A stretch of DNA of 64,000 nt from Denitratimonas sp037478135 (lineage in GTDB: Bacteria; Pseudomonadota; Gammaproteobacteria; Xanthomonadales; Xanthomonadaceae): assembly GCF_037478135.1 (NCBI RefSeq), contig NZ_JBBHDV010000007.1:62001-126000 (forward strand), written 5' to 3'. The position numbers were made by a program, and so were the translations under genes. A model generated the notes under the pieces. It was not told the DNA's origin and ran no database searches. It saw only the letters and a list, made by a program, of their open reading frames with translations. Shown piece by piece: positions 7,578 to 15,219 of this stretch (position 1 is its first letter; every line of letters starts with the position of its first letter).

Positions 7578-9005
7578 ATGCTTGAGCCGTTCTGGCTGTG
7601 GTTGGCTGCGATTCCCGGTGTCGGGGTGCCGTTGGCGGTGGGCTGGACGATCTATATCGTCGTGATCGGCCTGTGGATCATCTGGGAGAAGCGCGAACCG
7701 GAGGCCACGCTGGGCTGGTTGCTGGCGCTGGCGGCGTTGCCGGTGGTGGGCTTCCTGATCTATCACCTGTTCGGTCCGCGCCGGATCAAGCGGCAGCGGC
7801 TCAAGCGCCTGCGCGCACGCGCCGCGCTGGTGGCGCGCGCGCCGGATGACGAGGGCGATCCCTATCACCAGCAGATCGCCAACTTGGCGCAGCGCACCAC
7901 CGGGTTGCCGCCGGTGCATATGCTCGATCCGGTGCTGCTGCACAACGGCGAAGGCACCTACGACGCGATGCTGGAAGCGATCGCCGGCGCCCGCCACCAC
8001 ATCCACATGGCCAGCTACATCTTCGATCCGGACCACAGCGGCACGATGTTCCGCGATGCGCTGCTGGCGCGTGCGCGCGAAGGGGTGAAGGTGCGGTTGC
8101 TGCTGGACAGCGTCGGTTGCGCCCGGCTGCGGATGCGGTTCTTCACCGATCTGCTGGCCGCCGGCGGTGAGGTGGCCTGGTTCCATCCGATGCGCTTCCG
8201 CCCGCTGCGCCGGCCCACGCTGAACCAGCGCAGCCACCGCAAGATCCTGATCGTGGACGGGGAAACCGGCTTCACCGGCGGGGTCAATATTTCCGATACG
8301 CAGGACCGGCGCCGGCGCGAGGATGCGCATTGCGATCTGCATCTGCGTTTCACCGGCTCGGCGGTGCAGGCGCTGCAACTGGCCTTTGTCGAAGACTGGG
8401 TCTACGCCACCGGCACCGCGCTGCGCGATGCCGCGCTGTGGCCGCGCCCGGCCTGCGGCGGCGCACCGGCGCTGGTGATTCCGTCCGGGCCGGACAGCCA
8501 TTGGGAAGCCTTCCACCGCGTCAGTGTCGAAGCCATCCACGATGCGACCGAACGGGTCTGGCTGGTGACGCCGTATTTCGTGCCGAGCGAGGCCGCGCGC
8601 ATGGCGCTGACCAACGCCGCGCTGTGCGGCGTGGATGTGCGGGTGATGCTGCCCAAACGCTCGGATTCGGCCCTGGTCAGCGCGGCGGCGCGCTCGTATT
8701 ACAACGAACTGCTGGTCGCCGGCGTGCGCATCTTCGAATACCAGCACAACATGCTGCACGCCAAGGCGATGCTGGTGGACCAGCACCATGTGCTGATCGG
8801 CAGTGCCAACTTCGATTACCGCAGCTTCCGGGTCAATTTCGAACTCTCGGTGCTGGTCGATGACGCCGGGCTGGCGTCCGACATGGAAGCGGCCTGGCAC
8901 GACTACACCACCCGCGCAGTCGAAATCCTCGTCGACGATCCGCCCGCTCCGCGCCTGCGCCGCATGGGCGATGCGATGGCGCGGCTGGTGTCACCGCTGC
9001 TGTAG
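7578..9005 (+). CDS. cls: cardiolipin synthase (phospholipase D family)
   Basis: A 475-residue enzyme that condenses two phosphatidylglycerols into cardiolipin and glycerol at the inner membrane. Two N-terminal membrane segments and the PLDc_N signature (WIIWEKREPEATLGW near 33-48) are followed by two HKD motifs: HRKILIVDG starting at His220 and HAKAMLVDQ starting at His394, each followed by the usual GG/GSANFD element. Length and order match the ClsA type. The ribosome site is weak (AGGG). It is transcribed away from the TetR gene and toward the small membrane-protein genes. Confidence 0.93.
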   Translation: MLEPFWLWLAAIPGVGVPLAVGWTIYIVVIGLWIIWEKREPEATLGWLLALAALPVVGFLIYHLFGPRRIKRQRLKRLRARAALVARAPDDEGDPYHQQIANLAQRTTGLPPVHMLDPVLLHNGEGTYDAMLEAIAGARHHIHMASYIFDPDHSGTMFRDALLARAREGVKVRLLLDSVGCARLRMRFFTDLLAAGGEVAWFHPMRFRPLRRPTLNQRSHRKILIVDGETGFTGGVNISDTQDRRRREDAHCDLHLRFTGSAVQALQLAFVEDWVYATGTALRDAALWPRPACGGAPALVIPSGPDSHWEAFHRVSVEAIHDATERVWLVTPYFVPSEAARMALTNAALCGVDVRVMLPKRSDSALVSAAARSYYNELLVAGVRIFEYQHNMLHAKAMLVDQHHVLIGSANFDYRSFRVNFELSVLVDDAGLASDMEAAWHDYTTRAVEILVDDPPAPRLRRMGDAMARLVSPLL

Positions 9006-9125
9006 ATGCATCGGCTGCAGATGCACCGGCGGTTGCAGCGCGGCGACGGACGGACAGCGGCATTGCGGCCGGCGGCAGGTTGGCGGATACACTAGCCGCC
9101 GGTCGAATGCGCACGGAGATCAGGC

Positions 9126-9569
9126 ATGCGCTGGTTGTGGTTCGTAGGGTCGCTGGTCTGTTTTGTCGTGGTGTTCAAGACCACGTCGGTGGGGCTGGCC
9201 TTGCTGTGCCTGCTCGGGGCACTGGTATTCATGATCGTGGGCACGCTGGCAGTGGCGGCGCAGCGCATCGAGAGCAGCCGGGGCGATGTCGGGCGCATCA
9301 TCGGGCCGGAGGAAATCCGCCACATGCGCGAAGCCGAAGAACGGCGCAAGGCCGCCGCCCAGGGTCAGGACCAGGTGCCGGCCGCAAACGCAGCCGGGAA
9401 CGGAACCGCACCTGCCGGCCCCCGCACCACGCCGGATGCCGGTATCGTGGGCGCCGCGACCGCTGCGGCCATGATTGCAGCGGAAACGGCTGGTCGGGAC
9501 GCCGCCTCCCCGCCCGGTCCGGCGGCGGATGATGCATCCGGCGCCGACAATGCGGGCGGCGATGTTTGA
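9126..9569 (+). CDS. hypothetical membrane protein with alanine-rich tail
   Basis: A 147-residue product with two N-terminal membrane segments (about 2-20 and 24-44). A charged helical stretch follows (RIIGPEEIRHMREAEERRK), then a low-complexity Ala/Gly/Pro-rich C-terminus of about 70 residues. GGAG precedes the ATG. No family was recognised. It lies 11 bases before the GlsB-type gene, so the two probably share a transcript. The disordered tail may face the cytoplasm; that is inference from the charged segment following the second helix. Confidence 0.65.
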   Translation: MRWLWFVGSLVCFVVVFKTTSVGLALLCLLGALVFMIVGTLAVAAQRIESSRGDVGRIIGPEEIRHMREAEERRKAAAQGQDQVPAANAAGNGTAPAGPRTTPDAGIVGAATAAAMIAAETAGRDAASPPGPAADDASGADNAGGDV

Positions 9570-9580
9570 GGGGATACGCA

Positions 9581-9835
9581 ATGACACTTGAAAGTCTGGT
9601 CATCCTGCTGCTGGTGGGCGGCATTGCCGGCTGGCTCGCCGGTCTGCTGATGAAGGGCCGTGGATTCGGCATCCTGGGCAACATCGTGGTCGGCATTGTC
9701 GGGGCCTTCATCGGCAACTTCGTGCTCGGCCTGGTCGGGGTCGCGATCGGTGGCAGCATCCTGGCCGCGATCATCAACGCCTTCATCGGTGCGGTGATCC
9801 TGCTGTTCCTGATCGGCCTGATAAAACGTGCCTGA
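9581..9835 (+). CDS. GlsB/YeaQ/YmgE family stress-response membrane protein
   Basis: An 84-residue, very hydrophobic, glycine-rich protein of the transglycosylase-associated (Transgly_assoc) family, with three membrane helices and the conserved GWLAGLLMKGRGFGILGN opening. The start ATG at 9581 has GAGGGG eight bases before it; an upstream in-frame ATG at 9566 has no ribosome site. Members are small inner-membrane proteins induced by envelope, acid or stationary-phase stress; the biochemical role is unknown. It is followed by a strong bidirectional terminator and faces the entericidin gene. Confidence 0.9.
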   Translation: MTLESLVILLLVGGIAGWLAGLLMKGRGFGILGNIVVGIVGAFIGNFVLGLVGVAIGGSILAAIINAFIGAVILLFLIGLIKRA

Positions 9836-9863
9836 CCCGGTCAGGTCCGAAAACACACGGCTG

Positions 9864-9907
9864 CAACGCAACAGGGCGCGGAAGCAATTCCGCGCCCTGT
9901 TGCGTTG
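9864..9907. terminator. bidirectional terminator-like hairpin with GCAA tetraloop
   Basis: A perfect 20-bp stem (9864-9883 with 9888-9907) closed by the tetraloop GCAA, which is of the stable GNRA type. On the minus strand it is followed within about 12 bases by a TTTT run. It sits between convergent genes (glsB-like on plus, entericidin on minus) and can serve both. Confidence 0.85.
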
Positions 9908-9935
9908 TGCCGGGCAAACAGTGGCGGGGCGACGA

Positions 9936-10079
9936 TTACTTCGCGCTTTCCTCAATCGTCTCGCCGGCCTTCTGGATGTCCTTGCCGGCACCCTGCATGG
10001 TGTTGCATGCCGCCAGTGCCGTCAGGCTCAGCAGCAGCGCGCTCAGGGCCAGGGTCTTCTTGATGGTGGAAATATTCAT
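9936..10079 (-). CDS. entericidin A/B-family small lipoprotein
   Basis: A 47-residue product. The signal peptide ends in the lipobox LAAC with Cys25 as the lipidated residue. The mature part NTMQGAGKDIQKAGETIE matches the entericidin pattern of a short amphipathic helix. GAGG lies upstream of the ATG. Entericidins are small envelope lipoproteins linked to stationary-phase toxicity and osmotic stress; a paired EcnA/EcnB arrangement is not seen here. It follows the DUF1328 gene by 52 bases on the same strand and probably shares its promoter. Confidence 0.88.
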   Translation of the reverse strand: MNISTIKKTLALSALLLSLTALAACNTMQGAGKDIQKAGETIEESAK

Positions 10080-10131
10080 GTGGCACCTCTGTTGTCGGAG
10101 TTGATCAGGGCATCAACCGGAAAGATCCGGG

Positions 10132-10296
10132 TCAGACGCGTGGCCGGCGGCCAACGAACAGCGAGATCACGAACAGCACGAGAAACACGAAGAACAGGAT
10201 CTTCGCGATGCCGGCCGCCGCACCCGCGATGCCGCCGAAGCCGAGCACCGCCGCGATGATCGCGACCACGAGGAATACCAGGGCGTAATGCAGCAT
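10132..10296 (-). CDS. DUF1328 (YtjA-like) small membrane protein
   Basis: A 54-residue, two-helix membrane protein with the family pattern MLHYALVFLVVAIIAAVLGF and FGGIAGAAAGIAKILF. It ends in basic residues (GRRPRV). The start is fixed by AAAAGGAG eight bases upstream. DUF1328 proteins are widespread stress-associated inner-membrane proteins of unknown activity. It heads a two-gene unit with the entericidin gene. A sigma-54-like promoter candidate lies upstream (10364-10379). Confidence 0.88.
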   Translation of the reverse strand: MLHYALVFLVVAIIAAVLGFGGIAGAAAGIAKILFFVFLVLFVISLFVGRRPRV

Positions 10297-10363
10297 GGGA
10301 CTGCTCCTTTTATGGCGTGCCTTTGGAATGGACGGGCTCGGCACTCGGCCCGGTGCTTGCATT

Positions 10364-10379
10364 ACAACTCCCGTGCCAG
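10364..10379 (-). promoter_or_regulatory. candidate sigma-54-like promoter for DUF1328-entericidin
   Basis: Read on the minus strand: TGGCACG, four bases, TTGTA. The -24 half is perfect. The -12 half has T in place of the usually essential C of TTGC. It lies 68 bases upstream of the DUF1328 start. It could be a weak or degenerate site. Confidence 0.35.
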
Positions 10380-10516
10380 CTGTCCATTCGCCGCCGGATA
10401 CAGGAATATCAATCACTTGGCGCGACATCGGCGGCTGGCAATATGCAGGATGCATCCCTGATTCAGGTTCGGCCTTGCATTTTGCATTCCTTGTCCATCT
10501 GCCCAGGAGGCCCGTG

Positions 10517-11884
10517 ATGACCCAGGACACGCCCGCGCCCGGCACTACGCCGGCCCGCATTCTGCTGATCGATGACGAAACCGCGATCCTGCGCACCTTC
10601 CGTTTCTGTCTGGAGGATGCCGGTCACCGCGTCAGCACCGCGCAGAACGGCGAAGCGGCGATGCAGGCGCTGCACCATGACGTGTTCGACGTGTGTTTCC
10701 TCGATATCGGGCTGGGCAGCGAATCCGGCCTCGATCTGCTGCCCGGATTGAGATCGGCGGCGCCGTGGATGCGGGTGGTGGTGGCCACCGCACATGCCTC
10801 GGTCGATCTGGCGGTCAATGCGATGCGCGCCGGCGCGGTGGACTATCTGGTCAAGCCCTGCACCCCGGACCAGTTGCGCTTCGCCGCCGCCAAGCAGATT
10901 GAAGCGCGGCGGCTGGAAGCGCGCATCGAGGCGCTGGAGCGCGATCAGCCACGCGGCTCGCCGACCGATCTTTCCTCCAGCGCGCCGGCGATGGCGCAGG
11001 TGCTGGACGAAGCCCGCCGTGTGGCCGATACCGATGCCTCGGTGCTGATCCTGGGCGACAGCGGCACCGGCAAAGGTGTGCTGGCGCGCGCGATCCACAC
11101 CTGGAGCCACCGCGCCGGCGGCCCGTTCGTGACGATCAACTGTCCATCGCTGTCGGCCGAGTTGCTCGAAAGCGAGCTTTTTGGCCATACCCGTGGCGCC
11201 TTCACCGGCGCCAGCGAAAGCACCCAGGGGCGGGTGGCGCAGGCCGATGGCGGCACCCTGTTCATGGACGAGATCGGGGATTTCCCGCTCGCATTGCAGC
11301 CCAAGCTGCTGCGCTTTTTGCAGGACAAGGAATACGAACGCGTTGGTGATGCCGCCACCCGCCGCGCCGATGTGCGGATCGTGGCCGCGACCAACCGGGA
11401 TCTGGACGCGATGGTGGCCGAAGGCACGTTCCGCCAGGACCTGCTGTACCGGCTCAACGTGATCGCGCTGCGGCTGCCGGCGCTGCACGAAAGACCGCAG
11501 GACATCCTGCCGATCGCGCAGCGCTGCCTGCAGGAGTTCGCGCACGCCTACGGCCGCCCGGCGCGCGGCTTCGACAGCGAGGCCGAACACGCAATCCGCA
11601 GCTACGAATGGCCCGGCAATGTGCGCGAACTGCGCAATGTGATCGAACGCGCGGTGATCCTGTGCCCGACGCCGGAGATCGGCGTGGACTGCCTGTCCTT
11701 TGTCGCGCCCGAATCGGCCGCCATCGGTGCGGCCCGGGTGGGCGCGGCGGTGTCGCTGGCGGAACTCGAACGCGCCCATATCGTGGCCGTGATCGCCAAC
11801 AGCCCGACGCTGGACATGGCCGCCGCCACGCTCGGCATCGACGCCTCCACGCTCTACCGCAAGCGCAAGCAATATGGGCTCTGA
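10517..11884 (+). CDS. algB: sigma-54-dependent response regulator AlgB
   Basis: A 455-residue NtrC-type activator. It has an N-terminal receiver with phospho-acceptor Asp63 (CFLDIGL), an AAA+ domain with Walker A GDSGTGKG near 180 and the sigma-54 contact loop GAFTGA near 226, and a Fis-type helix-turn-helix ending DASTLYRKRKQYGL. The receiver start (RILLIDDETAILRTFR), PWMRVVVATAHASVD and the C-terminus match Pseudomonas AlgB closely from memory. The start ATG follows AGGAGG. The sensor gene kinB overlaps its end by 11 bases. In Pseudomonas AlgB controls alginate and virulence genes; here the neighbouring sigma-54 promoter at 13888 is a plausible target. Confidence 0.92.
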   Translation: MTQDTPAPGTTPARILLIDDETAILRTFRFCLEDAGHRVSTAQNGEAAMQALHHDVFDVCFLDIGLGSESGLDLLPGLRSAAPWMRVVVATAHASVDLAVNAMRAGAVDYLVKPCTPDQLRFAAAKQIEARRLEARIEALERDQPRGSPTDLSSSAPAMAQVLDEARRVADTDASVLILGDSGTGKGVLARAIHTWSHRAGGPFVTINCPSLSAELLESELFGHTRGAFTGASESTQGRVAQADGGTLFMDEIGDFPLALQPKLLRFLQDKEYERVGDAATRRADVRIVAATNRDLDAMVAEGTFRQDLLYRLNVIALRLPALHERPQDILPIAQRCLQEFAHAYGRPARGFDSEAEHAIRSYEWPGNVRELRNVIERAVILCPTPEIGVDCLSFVAPESAAIGAARVGAAVSLAELERAHIVAVIANSPTLDMAAATLGIDASTLYRKRKQYGL

Positions 11885-13706
11885 AACCGCGATTCCGCTG
11901 CATCCGCGGCGGCTGCGCACATGGCTGGTGCTGGGCTACGGCGCGGTGCTGGCACTCTCGGTGCTGGGCCTGGGGCTGGGGCTGCTGACCGTGCGGGCGC
12001 TGGAAACGACAGCCCAGACCATGGCCGAGCACGACTTCCCCACCCTGCAGCGCATCTCCGACCTGCGCCGCGCCGCCGCCGCGCACCAGATCACCATCAC
12101 CCACCGGCTGATTCGCAATGACCAGGATCCCAGCGAGCTGATGCCGGCCTTCCGCGCCAGCATGGACGAACTGCTGGCCGGCATCGTCATGCTGGAATCC
12201 GGCCACGAGCCGCTGGCGTCGATCACCCTGATTCGGCTCTCGCTGGACGAGATCGAAAACGCCGTGGACGAGGCTTCGCAACTGTTCCGGCTGGGCCTGC
12301 AGGATGCCAGCGTCGAAGCGCGCGTGACCCGCAGCTTCGATGCATTGCGCATGGCCGCCTACGACGATTACCAGACGCTGCACCAGCGCATGATCGATCG
12401 CGGCAACAGCATCCATCTTCAGGCGCGCCGGCTGGAGATTGCGCTGGCGCTGCTGGCCGCGTTCACGCTGGTCGGCGGCATCTTCGTTTCGCTGCATCTG
12501 GCCCGGCGTCTGGCCGCGCCGCTGGAAGGCATGGCCGAAGCCGCGTCGCGCGTGGCCAGCGGCGATTTCAGCGTGCGCCTGGGCCGCACCGGACTGATCG
12601 AAGGCGATCAGCTGGCCGAGCGGTTCGATGAAATGGTCGCCGCGCTGCAACGCTTCCACGCGCTGAATCTGGACCGCATCCTGGCCGAGCGCAGCCGGCT
12701 GGAACAGGTGATCGAACAGATCGACGACGGCCTGGTGATCTTCGACGAGAACGGCGTGATCGAGCGCATCAACCATGTCGCGGCGCTGCAACTGGGGCTG
12801 GATGCCGACCATGCACTCGGGCGCACGGTGCAGGACATCACCGATATTCCGGCGCTGGCCGGCGATGTCGAACGGCTGTCGCAGACGCCGGGCGAAACCG
12901 TCAGCGGCCACAGCGATCTGCTGGTCAAATCCGAACCGGAACAGCGCACCCTGTCCTACTCGCTGCTGCCGTTCTCGGCGGCGGCGCGGCGCGGGCTGGT
13001 GCTGGTGCTGCGTGATGTCACCGAGCAGCGCCGCTTCGAACGGATGCGGACCGAATTCGTGCTGCGCGCCTCGCACGAGTTGCGCACCCCAGTGACCGGC
13101 ATGCACATGGCATTGGCGCTGCTGCGCGAGCGTGCGGTGTTCCCGCCCGATTCGCGCGAACAGGCGCTGATGCAGACGCTGGGCGAGGAAATGGACCGCA
13201 CCGTGGCGCTGATCAACTCGCTGCTGGACCTCTCGCGGCTGTATGCCGACAGCTTCCCGCTGGTGCGCGAACCGGTGGCCCCGGACGAGCTGATGACGCG
13301 CGCGCAACAACGCTTCGCACCGCGTGCCGCCGCTGCCGGCATCGAACTGGAGCTTCGACTGGAACCGCCGCTGCCGCCGGTGCCGCTGGATGCCGCCGCG
13401 ATCGACCAAGTGCTGGACAACCTGCTCAGCAATGCATTGCGCCACACCCCGCGCGGCGGCCGGGTGGAACTGGGCGCGCGCCACGGCGGCATGCTGACGC
13501 TGTGGGTGGCCGACAGCGGCGAAGGCATCGCCCCGGCCGAACAGGGCCGCGTGTTCGAACCTTTCACCCAGGGCAGTGGCCGGGTCGGAAGCTCCGGTCT
13601 GGGGCTGGCGCTGTGCCGGGAAATCCTGCACCGGCACGGCGGCCGCATCCGGCTGACGTCCACTCCCGGCCAGGGCGCACGTTTCGTGCTGCGCCTTCCA
13701 GCCTGA
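11874..13706 (+). CDS. kinB: sensor histidine kinase KinB, partner of AlgB
   Basis: A 610-residue membrane kinase: a short cytoplasmic N-terminus, membrane helix near 20-42, a periplasmic all-helical domain, a second helix near 185-205, HAMP (about 205-260), a PAS-like domain (about 270-380), a HisKA segment with His401 in RASHELRTPVTGM, and a HATPase domain with the N box NLLSNAL and GLGLALCREI. It should phosphorylate Asp63 of the upstream AlgB, with which it is translationally coupled. The order algB-kinB and the domain set match pseudomonads. Confidence 0.9.
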   Translation: MGSETAIPLHPRRLRTWLVLGYGAVLALSVLGLGLGLLTVRALETTAQTMAEHDFPTLQRISDLRRAAAAHQITITHRLIRNDQDPSELMPAFRASMDELLAGIVMLESGHEPLASITLIRLSLDEIENAVDEASQLFRLGLQDASVEARVTRSFDALRMAAYDDYQTLHQRMIDRGNSIHLQARRLEIALALLAAFTLVGGIFVSLHLARRLAAPLEGMAEAASRVASGDFSVRLGRTGLIEGDQLAERFDEMVAALQRFHALNLDRILAERSRLEQVIEQIDDGLVIFDENGVIERINHVAALQLGLDADHALGRTVQDITDIPALAGDVERLSQTPGETVSGHSDLLVKSEPEQRTLSYSLLPFSAAARRGLVLVLRDVTEQRRFERMRTEFVLRASHELRTPVTGMHMALALLRERAVFPPDSREQALMQTLGEEMDRTVALINSLLDLSRLYADSFPLVREPVAPDELMTRAQQRFAPRAAAAGIELELRLEPPLPPVPLDAAAIDQVLDNLLSNALRHTPRGGRVELGARHGGMLTLWVADSGEGIAPAEQGRVFEPFTQGSGRVGSSGLGLALCREILHRHGGRIRLTSTPGQGARFVLRLPA

Positions 13707-13752
13707 GCAGGGCAACACCGCGTCCGCCACTGCATCCGCAACCGCGCCAACC

Positions 13753-13782
13753 CTGCATCCGCACGCACCGTGCAGGATGCAG
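13753..13782. repeat. hairpin-forming inverted repeat after kinB
   Basis: CTGCATCC (13753-13760) and GGATGCAG (13775-13782) with an inner GCAC/GTGC pairing. There is no T-run after it, so a terminator role is uncertain. Confidence 0.4.
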
Positions 13783-13887
13783 ACTGGCCGCCTGTGGTAG
13801 CGCAATCTGCACGGCCGCAGCGCGGACGGACAACGGGGGTTTTCTTTATCCGACTGTTTTCATGTGGAATTTTCGCCCTTCCACACA

Positions 13888-13903
13888 TGGCACGCTGCTT
13901 GCT
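13888..13903 (+). promoter_or_regulatory. sigma-54 (-24/-12) promoter
   Basis: TGGCACG, four bases, TTGCT: a complete match to the RpoN consensus with GG-to-GC spacing of 10. It lies 53 bases upstream of the coiled-coil lipoprotein start, directly after the algB-kinB operon, whose product is a sigma-54 activator. Confidence 0.8.
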
Positions 13904-13956
13904 GATGAAGACTGCCGGCGCCTGGTCGCCGTTGTCTTCAACCCAAGGAGAACGCC

Positions 13957-14403
13957 ATGCGAGTTGCCCTGATCACCACCGCCATCGCCAGTGCGTTGAT
14001 GCTGGCTGCCTGCAACCAGCCGGACACGCCACAGGAGAACCGGGAACGCGTTGCCGAAGCCCGCCAGGAAGCCCAGCGCGACGTGGCTGAAGCCCGTCAG
14101 GAGGCCAGCCGCGCCGAGGCCGAGGCGCGCCGCGACGTGCAGCAGGCCGAGCATGAGGCACGCGATGAACTGCGCCCGGTGCAAGCCGAAGCCGTGCGCG
14201 AGTCCGCCCAAGCCCGACACGATGTAGCCGTGGCCGAGGCCGAAGCCAAGCACCGCGTGGAAACCGAGAAGTGCCGGGTGTTGGAAGCCAACGCGCGCAG
14301 CGCCTGTGAAGAGGCTGCCGATGCCAATCTCGAATCAGCCAAGGCGGCCGCCAAATCCCGTCTGAGCCAGGCCCACAATTCCGCCGACCGGCACGAGCAG
14401 TAA
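13957..14403 (+). CDS. coiled-coil lipoprotein under a sigma-54 promoter
   Basis: A 148-residue lipoprotein: a signal peptide with lipobox LAAC (Cys19), then about 90 residues of almost unbroken Ala/Glu/Arg-rich helix with repeats of the type VAEARQEA, predicted to form a long coiled coil. Two cysteines near the C-terminus (EKCRVL, SACEEA) could pair. AAGGAG precedes the ATG. No named family was recognised; Lpp-like spacer or stress-lipoprotein roles are possible. It is probably anchored in the outer or inner membrane facing the periplasm. The RpoN promoter upstream and the adjacent AlgB suggest regulation as part of an envelope response. Confidence 0.8.
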   Translation: MRVALITTAIASALMLAACNQPDTPQENRERVAEARQEAQRDVAEARQEASRAEAEARRDVQQAEHEARDELRPVQAEAVRESAQARHDVAVAEAEAKHRVETEKCRVLEANARSACEEAADANLESAKAAAKSRLSQAHNSADRHEQ

Positions 14404-14450
14404 GCCCGCGTCCTGCGCCGATCAGCGGCGCAGAGACCCGTCACGCAACC

Positions 14451-14480
14451 CAAGCCCGGCAACCCGCGTTGCCGGGCTTG
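14451..14480 (+). terminator. intrinsic terminator-like hairpin
   Basis: A 13-bp perfect stem (CAAGCCCGGCAAC with its complement) and a 4-base loop CCGC, followed by TTCGTT. It lies between the lipoprotein gene and the convergent ubiJ gene. Confidence 0.65.
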
Positions 14481-14511
14481 TTCGTTCAACCACTCCGCAG
14501 AATGTGTGGGC

Positions 14512-15162
14512 TCAGACGCTGCCGCTGCGGCGCTGGATCTTCCGTTCCAGCCGCTCGACCGCGTCGCGCAGATCGTCGACGTCGTCGCAAAAGGCTTCCA
14601 GTTCGGCGCGGGCGACCAGGTCGCGGCTTTCTTCGGTGAGGAACTGGGCGCCATCGCGGGCGGCGGCCTTGCCGGCATTGCGCAGCCCGCCGAGCGCCTG
14701 CTTCAGGCCCTGCGCCAGTTGCACGCCGAGCACTTCGCCGAAGGTGGAAACGAACAGGCCTTCGACATCCGGATCGTAGCGTTGCACCAGTTGTTGCAGG
14801 CGCCGCGCCAGTTCGGCATCGCCGCTGATGCGCATGCGGCCGACCGTGGCGGTGGTTTCCCGCCCGGGCAGCAGTTGCGACAGCAGGGCGCCGAGCGAGG
14901 CGCTGAGGCTGAGGTCGCCTTCGCCGCTTTGCGGCACCGGGCCGATCTGGAAGCGGCCGTCCTGCCAGGTGGCGGCGAACGCCAGCGGCGGTGCGGTCAA
15001 ATGGAACTCCAGCCGACGTCCCTGCAGCGGCGCGAGCTGTTCAGCGAAGCCCGGATCCAGCCGTACGATGCGATCCAGCACGCCGCCGAGCAGGCGTCCG
15101 AGCGTGGATTTCACAAGGGATGGAAGGGCAACCGGTTCGGCATTCATCGCAGCATCCGCCAC
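14512..15162 (-). CDS. ubiJ: UbiJ, SCP2-domain ubiquinone biosynthesis accessory factor
   Basis: A 216-residue protein: an SCP2 lipid-binding domain in the first about 110 residues (with the run GRMRISGDAELARRLQQLVQ near 106-125) and a C-terminal helical/coiled region (DDVDDLRDAVERLERKI). UbiJ binds hydrophobic ubiquinone intermediates and scaffolds the soluble Ubi complex. The frame begins with GTG at 15162; an ATG 15 bases later (15147) is an equally good start. It lies 57 bases downstream of oleD on the same strand. The usual ubiE/ubiB partners are not in the window. Confidence 0.8.
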   Translation of the reverse strand: MADAAMNAEPVALPSLVKSTLGRLLGGVLDRIVRLDPGFAEQLAPLQGRRLEFHLTAPPLAFAATWQDGRFQIGPVPQSGEGDLSLSASLGALLSQLLPGRETTATVGRMRISGDAELARRLQQLVQRYDPDVEGLFVSTFGEVLGVQLAQGLKQALGGLRNAGKAAARDGAQFLTEESRDLVARAELEAFCDDVDDLRDAVERLERKIQRRSGSV

Positions 15163-15219
15163 AGCGGGAAAACGTGCAGTGTAGCCATTCGCGACGTCGA
15201 TATCGTGACCCCGGTCATC

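Noticed and set aside
7380..8900. 506-codon open frame on the minus strand
   Set aside because: Antisense to cardiolipin synthase, which carries both HKD motifs.
11454..13805. 783-codon open frame on the minus strand
   Set aside because: It is antisense to algB and kinB, whose products are unmistakable. Its translation is His/Arg/Gln/Gly-rich with no domain, typical of a shadow frame in high-GC DNA.
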